Below, piece after piece: positions 33,724 through 45,272 of a stretch of 64,000 nt of DNA (position 1 is the stretch's first letter; the number at the start of each line of letters is the position of its first letter). Made by a program: the position numbers and the translations under genes. This DNA is from Pseudoips prasinana. Its lineage: Eukaryota > Arthropoda > Insecta > Lepidoptera > Nolidae. The stretch is taken from assembly GCA_951640165.1 (NCBI GenBank), contig OX621242.1:26656001-26720000 (forward strand), given 5' to 3'. The notes under the pieces are model-generated. The model had not been told where the DNA came from. It saw nothing but the letters and a program-made list of their open reading frames with translations, and did not search any database.

Positions 33724-33973
33724 ATGTGCGAGAAACTATCATAATGTAATTCCAAAATCAGTTGTGTAGACCTCTACAGATGATGAAGAAGAATCTCCAG
33801 CCGAGAAAAGACGGCATCGTACCTTTTGCAGGAATAAAAAAAAGATTGTCTAACTAAGATAACATGCGCCAACTGGCGTTTACGACGAATACACAAAAAA
33901 ATGGCTTTCTATGTCTATGAAACCAAATAAAAAGCCAAATAATTAAAATTTTCTCTAAATTATTTTTTAGTTG
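33724..33973. repeat. Direct repeat flanking the cargo, left copy
   Basis: Starts ATGTGCGAG and ends TTTTTTAGTTG. Nearly identical to 39134-39380. It contains the TSTDDEEESPAEKRR and CRNKKK coding relic. Confidence 0.85.
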
Positions 33974-34189
33974 CTCCAGTGCTCTGATAGATTCGTACTC
34001 CTTGGCGTGGCTTCATCTTATTTGAACCCCCCACATATGGTTCCTGTAGTAGTTAGTGCAAGGGCTGCTTTTCTGCGTGTGGCCTCCATCATGATCTCAT
34101 TGGTTGCGAGCTGCTTCCTTTGGTTGACGGTATTACAGCCCCGTGCCTCGGAGAGCACGTAGGTAAACCTGTCGGTACTATTACTCGCG

Positions 34190-36715
34190 AGACAGCTACT
34201 GGCTACACAGCTACTGGCTAGACAGCTACTGGCTAGACAGCTACTGGCTAGACAGCTACTGACTAGACAGCTACTGGCTAGGCAGCTACTGGATAGACAG
34301 GTACTCGCTAGACAGCTACTGGCTAGACAGCTACTGGCTAGGCAGCTACTGGCTAGGCAGCTACTGGCTAGACAGCTACTGGCTAGACAAGCTACTGGCT
34401 AGACAGCTACTGGCTAGGCGGCTACTGGCTAGGCAGCTACTGGCTAGACAGCTACTGGCTAGACAAGCTACTGGCTAGACAGCTACTGGCTAGGCAGCTA
34501 CTGGCTAGGCAGCTACTGGCTAGACAGCTACTGGCTTGACAGCTACTGGCTAGGCAGATACTGGCTAGGCAGCTACTGGCTAGACAAGCTACTGGCTAGG
34601 CAGATACTGGCTAGGCAGCTACTGGCTAGACAGCTACTGGCTAGGCAGCTACTGGCTAGGCAGCTACTGGCTAGGCAGCTACAGGCTAGGCAACTACTGG
34701 CTAGACACCTACTCGCTAGACAGCTGATGGCTAAACAGATACTAACTAGGCAGCTATTGGCTCTAGGAAAATCTTTAGACAGCTGTTGCAGCTACTGGCT
34801 AGACAGATACTAGCTAGCTAGTAATGATATTTATTCAGCACATGGGTATACATATACTTGTAATTGAGAAGCTCATAATGCAGTAATAATGTAGTAACAA
34901 AATTAGTCCCAAGTCAACTATAATTGCCTATAGTACAGTTACTCGCTAGACAGCTACTCGTACAGCAGCTATTGCGTAGATAGCTACTCGCTAGGCAGCT
35001 TCTTGTACGACAGCTATTGCGTAGAAAGCTACTCGCTAGGAAGCTACTGGCTAGACAGCTACTGGCTAGACAGCTACTGGCTAGACAGCTACTGGCTAGA
35101 CAGCTACTGGCTAGACAGCTACTGGTTAGACAGCTACTGGCTAAACAGCTACTGGCTAGACAGCTACTGGCTAGACAGCTACTGGCTAGTCAGCTACTGG
35201 CTAGGCAGCTACTGGCTAGACAGCTACTGGCTAGACAGCTACTGGCTAGTCAGCTACTGGCTAGACAGCTACTGGCTAGACAGCTACTGGCTAGGCAGCT
35301 ACTGGCTAGGCAGCTACTGGCTGGGCAGATACTGGCTAGACAGCTACTGGCTAGGCAGCTACTGGCTAGGCAGCTACTGGCTAGGCAGCTACTGGCTAGG
35401 CAGCTACTGGCTAGGCAGCTACTAGCTAAGCAGCTACTCGCTAGACAACAACTGGCTAGGCAACTAATGGCTAGACACCTACTCGCTAGACAGCTGCTGG
35501 CTAAACAGATACTAACTAGGCAGCTATTGGCTCTAGGCAAATCTTAAGACAGCTGTTGCAGCTACTGGTTAGACAGATACTGGCTAGACAGCTACTGGCT
35601 AGACAGCTACTGGCTAGACAGCTACTGGCTAGACAGCTACTGGCTAGACAGCTACTGGCTAGACAGCTACTGGCTAGACAGCTACTGGCTAGACAGCTAC
35701 TGGCTAGACAGCTACTGGCTAGACAGCTACTGGCTAGGCAGCTACTGGCTAGGCAGCTACTAGCTAAGCAGCTACTCGCTAGACAGCTGCTGGCTAAACA
35801 GATACTAACTAGGCAGCTATTGGCTTTAGGCAAATCTTAAGACAGCTGTTGCAGCTACTAGCTAGACAGATACTGGCTAGACAGCTACTGGCTAGACAGC
35901 TACTGGCTAGACAGCTACTGGCTAGGCAGCTACTGGCTAGACAGCTACTGGCTAGACAGCTACTGGCTAGACAGCTACTGGCTAGGCAGCTACTGGCTAG
36001 GCAGCTACTGGCTAGGCAGCTACTGGCTAGGCAGCTACTGGCTAGGCAGCTACTGGCTAGGCAGCTACTGGCTAGGCAGCTACTGGCTAGGCAGCTACTG
36101 GCTAGGCAGCTACTGGCTAGGCAGCTACTGGCTAGACAGCTACTGGCTAGACAGCTACTGGCTAGACAGCTACTGGCTAGGCAGCTACTGGCTAGGCAGC
36201 TACTAGCTAGGCAGCTACTCGCTAGACAGCTGCTGGCTAAACAGATACTAACTAGGCAGCTATTGGCTCTAGGCAAATCTTAAGACAGCTGTTGCAGCTA
36301 CTGGCTAGACAGATACTAGCTAGACAGCTACTGGCTAGACAGCTACTGGCTAGACAGCTACTGGCTAGGCAGGTACTGGCTAGACAGCTACTGGCTAGAC
36401 AGCTACTGGCTAGACAGCTACTGGCTAGGCAGCTACTGGCTAGGCAGCTACTGGCTAGGCAGCTACTGGCTAGGCAGCTACTGGCTAGGCAGCTACTGGC
36501 TAGGCAGCTACTGGCTAGGCAGCTACTGGCTAGACAGCTACTGGCTAGACAGCTACTGGCTAGACAGCTACTGTCTAGGCAGCTACTGGCTAGGCAGCTA
36601 CTAGCTAGGCAGCTACTCGCTAGACAGCTGCTGGCTAAACAGATACTAACTAGGCAGCTATTGGCTCTAGGCAATTCTTAAGACAGCTGTTGCAGCTACT
36701 GGCTAGACAGATACT
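34190..36715. repeat. 15-bp minisatellite CTACTGGCTAGACAG with higher-order structure
   Basis: Roughly 145 units, alternating between GGCTAGACAG and GGCTAGGCAG variants, broken by unique sequence at about 34815-34940. A variant segment (GGCTAAACAGATACTAACTA, CTATTGGCTCTAGG, CTTAAGACAGCTGTTGCAG) recurs at 34773, 35543, 35836, 36279 and 36677, with spacings 770, 293, 443 and 398. The last two blocks share the variant order and differ by three units. As 15 is a multiple of three, long frames are open on both strands (QLLAR, YWLDS, CLASS); none looks like a gene. Confidence 0.95.
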
Positions 36716-37060
36716 AGCTAGCTTGTAATGATATTTATCCAGCACATGGGTATACATATACTTGTAATTGACAAGCTCACAATGCAGTAATAATGTAGTA
36801 ATGCAGTTACGCATAAACATAGTAGAATACAGTATAAAAGTAACAAAATTAGTCCCAAGTCAACTAAGATTGCCTATAGTACAGTTACTCGCTAGACAGC
36901 TACTCACTAGATAGCTACTCGTACAACAGCTATTGCTTAGATATCTACTCGCTAGGCAGCTACTTGTACGACAGCTATTGCGTAGAAAGCTACTGGCTAG
37001 GAAGCTAATCGTAAGACAGCTGTTGCCTAGATTGCATAAATATAGCTTTGGGATCATGGC
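36705..37060. repeat. Second copy of the minisatellite flank
   Basis: AGCACATGGGTATACATATA and CAAAATTAGTCCCAAGTCAA repeat the sequence at 34800-35030. Degenerate 15-mers with TAGATAGCTACTCG follow. Confidence 0.8.
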
Positions 37061-37094
37061 TGCTCCAATGGCGCCAAATATAGAGGTAGCATAA

Positions 37095-37510
37095 TAATAT
37101 CTTATTATCTAAAATCCTGGGATTGTGGGCTTCACACACGGCCTTCTGATCCCAAACTAAGCAGAGCTTGTAAATGAGAGACTAGTGGACTGTAATACTA
37201 GTTTATGCAGTACAAGATAATATAATTAAAACATGGACTATATATATAAGAATAAGTAAACGCACGTGTCGTCGGTGCGGTTCGTCCGCCGAGAGTGCCC
37301 GTCAGACCGGGCGAGCACCTGCGTCCGCGCGCCCCAGCCGATGCCAGCCGACGAGAGCTGATGATGCACGAACAGAGCTTGTACAATGGAAACACTAGAT
37401 ATACTACTTATACCTACTACTTTTATTTGTAAATACAAACAAACAGACATGTTTATGCACACATATGTGTGTATATCTGTCCTGGGTGGAAATCAAACTA
37501 ACCGGCCCGT
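37095..37510 (-). repeat. tRNA-headed SINE interrupted by GC-rich insert
   Basis: 37095-37170 and 37375-37510 are minus-strand parts of the main SINE. 37171-37374 between them includes a GC-rich segment (TCGTCGGTGCGGTTCGTCCG) of unknown origin. Confidence 0.6.
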
Positions 37511-37549
37511 GAAACTGTAACTGTTCAATCATGTTAGCTAAAAGAAAGC

Positions 37550-37990
37550 TAATTGAAAGACAGCTACTCGCTAGACAGCTACTCAAAAGACAGCTATTGC
37601 CTAGATAGCTATTCGCTAGTCAACTAATCGTACGACAGCTATTGCTTAGATAACTACTAGCTAGGCAGCCAGTTAATAGTGCGACAGCTATTGCCTAGAT
37701 AGCTACTAGCTAGGCAGCTAATCGTACAACAGCTAATGCCTAGATAGCTATACGCTAGTCAACTAATCGTACGACAGCTATTGCCTAGATAACTACTAGC
37801 TAGGCAGCCAGTTAATAGTGCAACAGTTTTTGCCTAAATAGCTACTCGCGAGACAGCTACTGGCTAGGCAGCTACTGGCTAGAGAGCTACTGGCTAGACA
37901 GCTACTGGCTAGGCAGCTACTGGCTAGGCTACTGGCTAGACAGCTACTGGCTAGACAGCTACTGGCTAGGCAACTACTGGCTATGTGTTT
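37550..37990. repeat. Degenerate continuation of the 15-bp minisatellite
   Basis: Diverged units at 37550-37850 (GACAGCTATTGCCTAGATAG) are followed by fresh CTACTGGCTAGACAG units at 37855-37983. Confidence 0.85.
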
Positions 37991-38039
37991 GCAGGGGAAA
38001 GATGGTATATGTGTTGTAACGGTTGTAAGTTTTCCGTGA

Positions 38040-38500
38040 TGCAGGCTCTGCTTAGTTTGGAAACCGAAACAGGTGGCCGTGTGTGGATGATATCCCAGAA
38101 TCTTTGAAATATTATAGTAATGGTTTGAAGACGGCCGAGACGGCGGTTTGTGTAATGGGAGATGGATCATCTAATGATAAGGGGATACTGACACTGCTGT
38201 GGACTTATTTAACGAGTTGTATGGGTTTGAAAGAGCTGACTTGTAAGGGTCGACGTACAATAATAGATGCCTATAAGTTGGAGATGGGTTTTGGTGGAGA
38301 GAAATAGAGCCGGATCTAAAGGTTTCAGTTACAAGCTTAAAATGTGCTAGCGGTGAGTGCCTGGTCTGAGGGACTGACTTATATTGGTCGACGTTCCGAA
38401 TGGAAGCACTGCGCTGCATGTGTGACCTATGAGAGTTCGATGATGTGGCCTGTGAGGGATCGGTTGTGTGGTGATTGAAGGGTTGTCCAGTCCACGTCAT
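38040..38500. other. Unassigned cargo segment with SINE-tail relic
   Basis: 38040-38105 (GGCTCTGCTTAGTTTGG) is a SINE tail relic. 38106-38500 is not recognised; the frame 38083-38307 is open but unsupported. Confidence 0.4.
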
Positions 38501-38514
38501 CATACATGATAACG

Positions 38515-38935
38515 GCTGGTCGAAAGGACGCCTGACAAATGGAAGGGCACTAAGACGTTGTTCGGGTCAGAGATGGAAATGATATGTCGAAGGGACGGTG
38601 TTGTCCGGTCCATGCCATTGTGGGCTGGTCGAAGGGACGCATTTGTCCGGTCCAGAAGTGAAGGTAGTGAAGCTGGTCGAAGGGATGGTGTTGTTCGGTC
38701 CACGCCATTGTGGGCTGGTCGAAGGGACGCATTTGTCCGGTCCAGAAGTAGAGATGGTGAAGCTGTTTGAAGGGACGGTGTTGTCCGGTCCATGCCATTG
38801 TGGGCTGGTCAAAGGGACGCATTTGTCCGGTCCAGAAGTGGAATAAGTAGGGTTAATCGCAGAACAGGTGTTGTTCGGTTGTTCTTGCCTTCGCGGGCTG
38901 GTCGAGGAGACGAATTTGTCTAGCACTAAGATGAT
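38515..38935. repeat. 90-bp tandem repeat made of two 45-bp halves
   Basis: TGGGCTGGTC recurs at 38621, 38711 and 38801, an exact 90-bp period; worn units lie at both ends. Each 90-mer holds two similar halves starting GGTCGAAGGGACG, one with CATTTGTCCGGTCCAGAAG and one with GTGTTGTCCGGTCCATGCC. Frames are open on both strands because 90 is a multiple of three. Confidence 0.9.
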
Positions 38936-39133
38936 CATGAATATGACCTTACGTCAATGGTTAAGGAGGTGTACTTTTGTGCGAGACGTTGAGCCTGAGG
39001 CTTTGAGGTTCTTATTTAGAGCCGTAGTATAGTAAAACTAAACGATGAGTAGAGTATGGTCAGGCTGGGCGAGCGATGCTGATTGCTTATGTCCTAGTCC
39101 GTCATAAATGTTCCATTGCGCCCGGGGACGATT

Positions 39134-39380
39134 ATGTGCGAGTAACTATCATAATGTTATTCCAAAATCAGTTGTGTAGACCTCTACAGATGATGAAGAA
39201 GAATCTCCAGCCGAGAAAAAAAAGCATCGTACCTTTTGCAAGAATAAAAAAAAGATTGTCTAACTAAGATAACATGCGCCAACTGGAGTTTACGACGAAT
39301 ACAAAAAAATGGCTTTCCCTGTCTATGAAACCAAATAAGGAGCCAAATAATTATAATTTTCTCTGATTATTTTTTAGTTG
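39134..39380. repeat. Direct repeat flanking the cargo, right copy
   Basis: Right-hand copy of 33724-33973. From here the transposon runs normally to its right end. Confidence 0.85.
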
Positions 39381-39869
39381 ATTAACTAGTTCATAAGAAA
39401 TAATTTAATTACTTTTAGAGAAAAATTAATTATTTTATGTTTTTAATTTGCTGTAAACGGAAGATTCCGAATTTTGTTGTTTTTTTTGAGGTTTTTAGAT
39501 TTAAGTTTAATGTTTGAAATATATAAATAAATTAACTAATAAAGTTTTATTCATTATAAGTTCCATACCCAAACATTAAAACTATCAGGTAAATACGATA
39601 AAAAGGTATTTAATAATAAAAAATATATAAATGTATTATGCGCCTCAGAAGCGTATGGTTATCTTTAATGGCAGTTTAAATAAGGTTATCTTTCTAGGGT
39701 TAACAATTAACGGACTTCTGCATATTAACGGAAGTTAAAGTGTCCGATAACATTTTTACCAGTTAATCCGTTAATCAAAATGTTAATTAGCGGATTAACG
39801 AGTTAATGCCCAGCTATGGTTCCAGACCAGCAGAGAAATTCGGCTGAAAATTGAATGCGTTACCATTGA

Positions 39870-40085
39870 CAGTCACCGTAGCCTAGTTGGTAGTGCTCCT
39901 GCCTACAAAGCTCCTGGGTTCGAATCCCGGTAAGTTAAAATATTTGTGTGATGAGCACGAATATTTGTTTCTGAGTCATGGATGTTTTTTAAATTATATA
40001 AGTATGTATATCGTCGCCTGGTACCCATAGTACAAGCTATGTTTAGTTTGGGGCTAGGATGATCTGTGTGACATGGTCCCTATAT
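39870..40085 (+). repeat. tRNA-headed SINE
   Basis: A-box-like GTAGCCTAGTTGGTAGTGC and B-box CTGGGTTCGAATCCCGG (39915-39931), then ATTTGTGTGATGAGCACGA and TTAGTTTGGGGCTAGGAT. It starts about 50 bp past the transposon's right end. Confidence 0.7.
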
Positions 40086-40289
40086 ATATGTATATATTGG
40101 TATGTGAATTGATTCCATTTTTAAATTCTGGAGCCCCACGTGATGAAAGTGTTGCGGTATATTTTCGTGGACTGGATATATTTCCACCAGTTCACCAGTC
40201 TACAAATTCTTCCGAAGATAAATTGGTGACTCGCTGCAGACAGTCTTGTACATCCAGCAGGGCCACGGTCAATGCGCCCCGGCGTACTT

Positions 40290-40435
40290 ATAGCTTTGTG
40301 TGATGAACACGATTATTTGTTCTGTGTCTGGGTGAAATATATAAGTAAGCTTATCAGTTACGTGCTTACCATAGTACAGGCCCTGTCTAGTTTGGGATCA
40401 GATGGCAGTGTGTTAAGTAGGTGACTCATGATATT
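40290..40435 (+). repeat. SINE tail fragment
   Basis: TTTGTGTGATGAACACGATT and GTTTGGGATCAGATGGCAG, the tail of the main SINE. Confidence 0.6.
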
Positions 40436-40774
40436 TATTTATATTTTTATGATTCTTCTTGAGTTGGCTCTACTACGTCGTCGCAGTAATGGATGGAGAC
40501 ACATGCGCCAACGTTCTTTATTATGTGGTGATAAAAGATTTATGCATGTGTGGTAACTTTTGTTGCTGACTGTACCTGATATCGATAGATAGAAAGTGAA
40601 CAGTACTAGTAGTACCGATGATTACATCCAGTAGAATATGTTGAACATTACTGAAGGACGTCCTATTGCGATCCGATGATGGTGAGTAGTGCCCCTATAA
40701 TTGCTTAGTTAGTGTAGCGGTAGAGAGCCGGGTGAGAACGTGTTTTTTAGATTTTAGCAAAGGTAGTATTAAAA

Positions 40775-40895
40775 TAGTTGGTAGATGCTCGCCTTTCACA
40801 CCACAGGTCGTTCCAGTAGTCAGGAAAGATATTTGTGTGCATCAGCATGTCTGTTTGTCCTGAGTTCGGGTGCAATTATCTATATAAGTATGTAT
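40775..40895 (+). repeat. SINE head fragment
   Basis: GTTGGTAGATGCTCGCCTTT and GTCTGTTTGTCCTGAGTTCG, worn copy of the main SINE. Confidence 0.5.
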
Positions 40896-41304
40896 TTTTA
40901 TCACTTTTTATCGCTCTTAATGTCTTTATCACTTCTCTTCTTATCTCTTAACTTCTTTTAGTAACCTCTTTCTGCATAACTCCTTAATTAAAAAGACGTA
41001 GGTATAATATTATGTATGTATAGTATATTATTATTAGTATTTATACATACATATATAAGTATATATTTATGAAGCTTGTACATATGTAATGTATGTATGT
41101 AATAACGTTAAACATTTAATACACATGATAGTACACTTACAACTACCGCCTTTTCCATCTTAATTCTTCTTCCCGACGGTTGTCTGAAAGAGATCGCTAC
41201 AAAGCAATAAGACCGCCGATTGTACCTGTATTTTCTTTATTATGATATTGTGTGTTATGTTTTCTGGTGCAATAAAGTGTACTCTATCTATCTATCTATC
41301 AATT

Positions 41305-41425
41305 TACAAAAGAAAAGTAGTATATGTACTACCTATGTCAGTTATCTGATTTCCATAGTTCAAGCTCTGCCTAGTTTTGGATCAGATCGCTGTGTGTGAA
41401 GAATGTCCCAGGATAATATTATTAT
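41305..41425 (+). repeat. SINE tail fragment
   Basis: AAAAGAAAAGTAGTATATG, CAGTTATCTGATTTCC and GATCAGATCGCTGTGTG. Confidence 0.6.
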
Positions 41426-41690
41426 TTTATTATTCCGATTGCATTCCCTTGGAGCTGTGAAAAAATTAACACAAATTTGAGTTTGATTTTTAATCTGAGT
41501 ATGTGATATTAATTGCAACATGATGTATGAACTAAACAAATCTCAAGGTTCATGTACAGCCAAGTTAACCCTTGTGGTGGCTCCACAAGGGATTGCAAGT
41601 GTTATTGGGTAACAGGATAGGGAAAGTAAGGTTATAAATTAATGTCTTGGGACAATTAACTCACTATTCAACCAGGCAACACTTACTTAT

Positions 41691-41934
41691 CGTATGGGCA
41701 GTGGTTACCCTAGTGTCAGAGTGGTTCAAGCCGCCCAGTAGGCCTCTGACATGGCTTAACGACTGTTGTCTAATGACGACAACCGGGACCGACAGCTTAA
41801 CGTGCCCTCCGAAGCACGGAGACGCTCAGAAATTAAACCACTTTGGTGGTCCCATCTGTGGACTGACCGCGAGCCTAGTTACTTAACCTCGCCGATCGCT
41901 TACGGACCGGTGAGAGCATCTAGCTATACAGATA
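41691..41934 (-). repeat. 5S rRNA-derived SINE
   Basis: A well kept copy with the 5S-like end on the minus strand at the right: GATCGGCGAGGTTAAGTAAC then CAGATGGG. The left end CTTACTTATCGTATGGGCAG matches 25690 inverted. Confidence 0.7.
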
Positions 41935-42154
41935 AGCATAGATACATATATATTTTTCTATACACATACATATTATAGATAAAGCTACTAGGGTTTACAA
42001 TGTTGTGTAATAGATAGATAGAGTACACTTTATTGCACCAAAAAACACAATACATTATCTTAATATAAGCAAATACAGATAGAATCGTTGGTCTTATCAC
42101 TTTGTAGTGATCTCTTCCAGACAACCGTTAAACCGAAATGTACGTCCACAAAAA

Positions 42155-42292
42155 GACACATGCCATATAAAGGAACTATCCTTTGTGGATTCACCTTTCG
42201 AAAATTATTTCAATATTTCCGTAAATATCTGGCAATCGACGAACAATGACGACCACTTGGTCCCAAGTGTTTAAATGGATATGGCATGTGTC
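42155..42292. repeat. 14-bp inverted repeat around 110 bp
   Basis: GACACATGCCATAT 42155-42168 is perfectly inverted at 42279-42292. It encloses CACTTGGTCCCAAGTG, itself a palindrome. Possibly a tiny MITE. Confidence 0.55.
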
Positions 42293-42299
42293 AGTTTCA

Positions 42300-43380
42300 A
42301 GTCTCTGTAGTACTGAGTTATCTTCATACTTGTAAAATGAAGTCTGTATTTAGTAAGAACATGTTTTCTTGACACTTTGAATAGTAAAGGGTGATGTGGG
42401 TGGTTGTTCTGGTTCACATAATTTCAGATTAAGTTTTAATGATTAAATTTGGATAAAATGGGAGCTTTTCAATAGGGTAGTCGCTGTCCCGTTAAGCTAC
42501 GAACGATACACTGGAAGATCAAATTTAGGATTCTTTTGCTAACAAGCTTGCGGAGGGTGTACGTGTGACCGTATAGGTGGAAGACTTCGTGGACGTTCTT
42601 TAAGCTTAGATGTATATTAAAAGTATAGTAATAATATTTTTGGAAAATACGAAAGTTAATAGCAACTTGGTAGACTTAGAAGGGTGTAGTCTACTGTATG
42701 TATTAATAATGAAGATTGGACCGGACTGATTTTAATGATTATTTTTGTCAGTTACCGTGGATCACTCGACGATTTAGAGTTACAATTAGACCTGGTAGGT
42801 GGCGCTATTTTGAAGGGAGTACAACGTTTTCTGGGACAGCTAATCAATATATAAAAACAATCATTATTGTACCAGGAGTGTAAGAAAGGTAAACAAAATA
42901 CTCACGATTAAGTTGAGTAGACTTCGAAATTAGATTACCCACTTAGTTTAAACCTAATTGAACGTTTTTTGTTTAGATTCCTTGGACCGATTTTGATATG
43001 ACGAAAACCAAAAATACTGTCGTGAATTTTGATTGAAACCCATACAGCTAAACTCTGGTAATGTGGAAAAAAATAAACAAATAGTGGATTTGAGATTGCT
43101 AAGTCTTTAGCCGTAGGTGGCTACAATTGAGTGGCTCATGTATCCAAAAACTCAGTTTAGAGACTTTTATAATAATTGTACTGTAGTATAACTGTCATAA
43201 ACTAATATTCGGATTTTACCTATTGACGACCTGTTTATACTCTTGGTTAATTATCTGACGGGCAACAGCAAGTTATATAATTTTTAACGATTCCGTGTTT
43301 CCGTTCCGAGTACACGTTAAGCTATCCATTCCGGTTAGATAACAGCCATTAAGCCATGTTTAAGGCCTACTAGAATAACT
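42300..43380. other. AT-rich region, no gene seen
   Basis: No coding frame, repeat family or RNA gene recognised. Confidence 0.45.
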
Positions 43381-43382
43381 CC

Positions 43383-43625
43383 TCCTGATGGGCCTGTTGA
43401 CGTGGTTGGCAACTGCTTGCTTTTCACGCCGGAGGTCGTGGGTTCGATTCCCACCCAGGACAGATATTTGTGCGCATGAATATGTCTGTTTGTCCTGAGT
43501 CTGGGTGTAATAAATTTATAAAAGAAAAGTAGTAGGTATATCAGTTATCTAGTTTCCATATTACAAGCTCTGCTTAGTTTGGGATCAGATGTCCGTGTGT
43601 ACATAATATCCCAGGATATTATTAT
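43383..43625 (+). repeat. tRNA-headed SINE (main family), best copy
   Basis: Head GGGCCTGTTGACGTGGTTGG, B-box GTGGGTTCGATTCCC (43438-43452), then AGATATTTGTGCGCATGAA, a body, GTTTGGGATCAGATGTCC and a final (ATT)-like tail. Use this as the reference copy for this window. Confidence 0.82.
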
Positions 43626-44609
43626 CGCATGTTTATTACCAATATTATTTACAAGATATCATCAAAGGGTATTTTAATACAAATACAACCCATACAATAT
43701 ATGGGCTACGTGGAGAGAAATTTCCGCACAATCCTGGCATTCGCCAGCAAAACCGCCTTCTGCATGTAAATCTCCAGCCAGATATCAAGGCCAAAATTTT
43801 CTGTATTATTATTATGTCATTATTATAATATATAGATTAATAAGTATATTTTAGATTCTTAAATATGGCCTGATATTTATGTTACACCCAAACTTACCAC
43901 GAGGCGAGAGGAGGAGATAATATTTATCGTGATACGTCAAACCGTGACAGTCAATTACTTATTTCTTGTTCAAGCATTTTCGCGATATTATTTTTGTTTT
44001 CAGTGCTAGATTTTTTTGTAAGTAGTTATTATCCTATCTCTTTCATATTGTTTTGGGATCTGAAATCACAGGTTAGCAATAAAACTAAAGCTGAATCTTT
44101 AAGAATCTGATATTCATAAAAGAAAGATCTCTATTTATTTGCTTTTATTTCCTATTGGTGGGTTAAAAAGCGGTCGGTGTAAAGTATAGCTAATGTAGTG
44201 TATTTAATGTTACCTATACCTCTTTTCGCCTATGTTAATATTGTAATTAGCAATGAAATAGGTGACAATTATAGTTGCTAGCCTGATATAGTTTCCTTGG
44301 CTGACTACGTCGTTGCTATTCTGCAGTGCTTATTGTTCGTAATGTATCGAAGTTAGAACCCAAATGTTAAGACCTCTTCTATTACTTTAACCTTTTTTTA
44401 ATATTTTGTATATTTTAATTCTTTTTCTATGTAAGAAAAGAAAAATTAAAATTAGTTATCATTTTTGCACCATTCTCTCAAGAGCTTTTATTTTAAAGGA
44501 GGCAAATAATTTAAGAATTTAATTATTTCCTGCATTTTATTATTTCCTTAGCCTTTTCCAAGAGCTATGGATAATACCAAATAAATAAATTTGTGTTGAA
44601 AATACTATT

Positions 44610-44989
44610 GGCTACCCCTTGGTCTAGCGGTAGCGTGTTCACCCGCAGAGAACGAGGCCCTGGGTTCAAATCCCGGGTCGGGCCAAAAAGTGATTTTGGG
44701 ACTTTTCTGTAAAAAGAAATATTTCTCAGCATCAGCCCGAAATTTGGGAGTTGGCGGTATTTTACCCCCGTGCCTCGGAGAGCATGTAAAGCCAACGGTC
44801 CTGTACCTGACCTCTTTCCGGTCGTGTCGCCTAGGCGTCCCATCGGATCATGAGAGTGATAGAATAGAAAGTGCTCCTGTGTCTGCGCACACACTTGAGC
44901 ACTATAATATGTCCCGCGCAGATGGCTAATCTCTGTTGAGACTGGCCGCCGTGGTCGAAATTCGGCTAGGAGGACATTATTTATTATTA
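44610..44989 (+). repeat. tRNA-headed SINE, second family
   Basis: The first 76 bases fold like a tRNA: A-box TGGTCTAGCGGT and B-box GGTTCAAATCC, closing GGGTCGGGCCA. About 300 bp of unique body follows and the tail is ATTATTTATTATT. The identical insertion is present in the duplicate at 56358-56738. Confidence 0.78.
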
Positions 44990-45272
44990 ATTCAAGGATG
45001 ATGTGGGCTAATATTCATAATAATATTTTAAAAAACATTCGTATGAACGATTAAACAAAAATGTGTAGTTGTCACAGGTTTGCACGAACAAACACAAGTC
45101 AAAACGAAACTGTCTTTATTGAATGCAATACTTTTACTACTAACAAACTATAGTGTACTACAGAAAAGGGAGCGGGACCCCGTGCGTGTGCTAGCGTATA
45201 ACTGGTACTCAGAGCTGTCCGACCAGGAAGGTCGAAGCAGTCCGAGAGCGCAGTTAACTCTGCCTGCGCACA

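Larger units (their letters stand above)
33312..39818. mobile_element. 6.5-kb DNA transposon carrying minisatellite cargo
   Basis: The outer ends CATAGCTGGGCA (33312) and TGCCCAGCTATG (ending 39818) are the ends of the family at 16756-17876. They are flanked by a perfect 8-bp duplication GTTCCAGA (33304-33311, 39819-39826). Without its middle it would be about 1.1 kb, like the other copy. The middle (33974-39133) is unrelated: a 15-bp minisatellite, SINE pieces and a 90-bp tandem repeat. A 250-bp stretch of the transposon interior occurs on both sides of the cargo (33724-33973 and 39134-39380). No intact transposase. Confidence 0.82.

Noticed and set aside
35003..36681. Long open frames encoding QLLAR, YWLDS or CLASS repeats on both strands
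   Set aside because: They follow from a 15-bp repeat without stops in those frames; several frames are open at once and there is no gene context.
34190..36715. CRISPR-like array
   Set aside because: Direct tandem 15-mers without unique spacers in a eukaryotic genome; it is a minisatellite.
38500..38938. Overlapping frames on both strands in the 90-bp repeat
   Set aside because: Same reason: the repeat length is a multiple of three and no frame is favoured.
44610..44685. A tRNA gene
   Set aside because: The head folds like a tRNA but is joined to a 300-bp body ending in an ATT tail and is a dispersed SINE.
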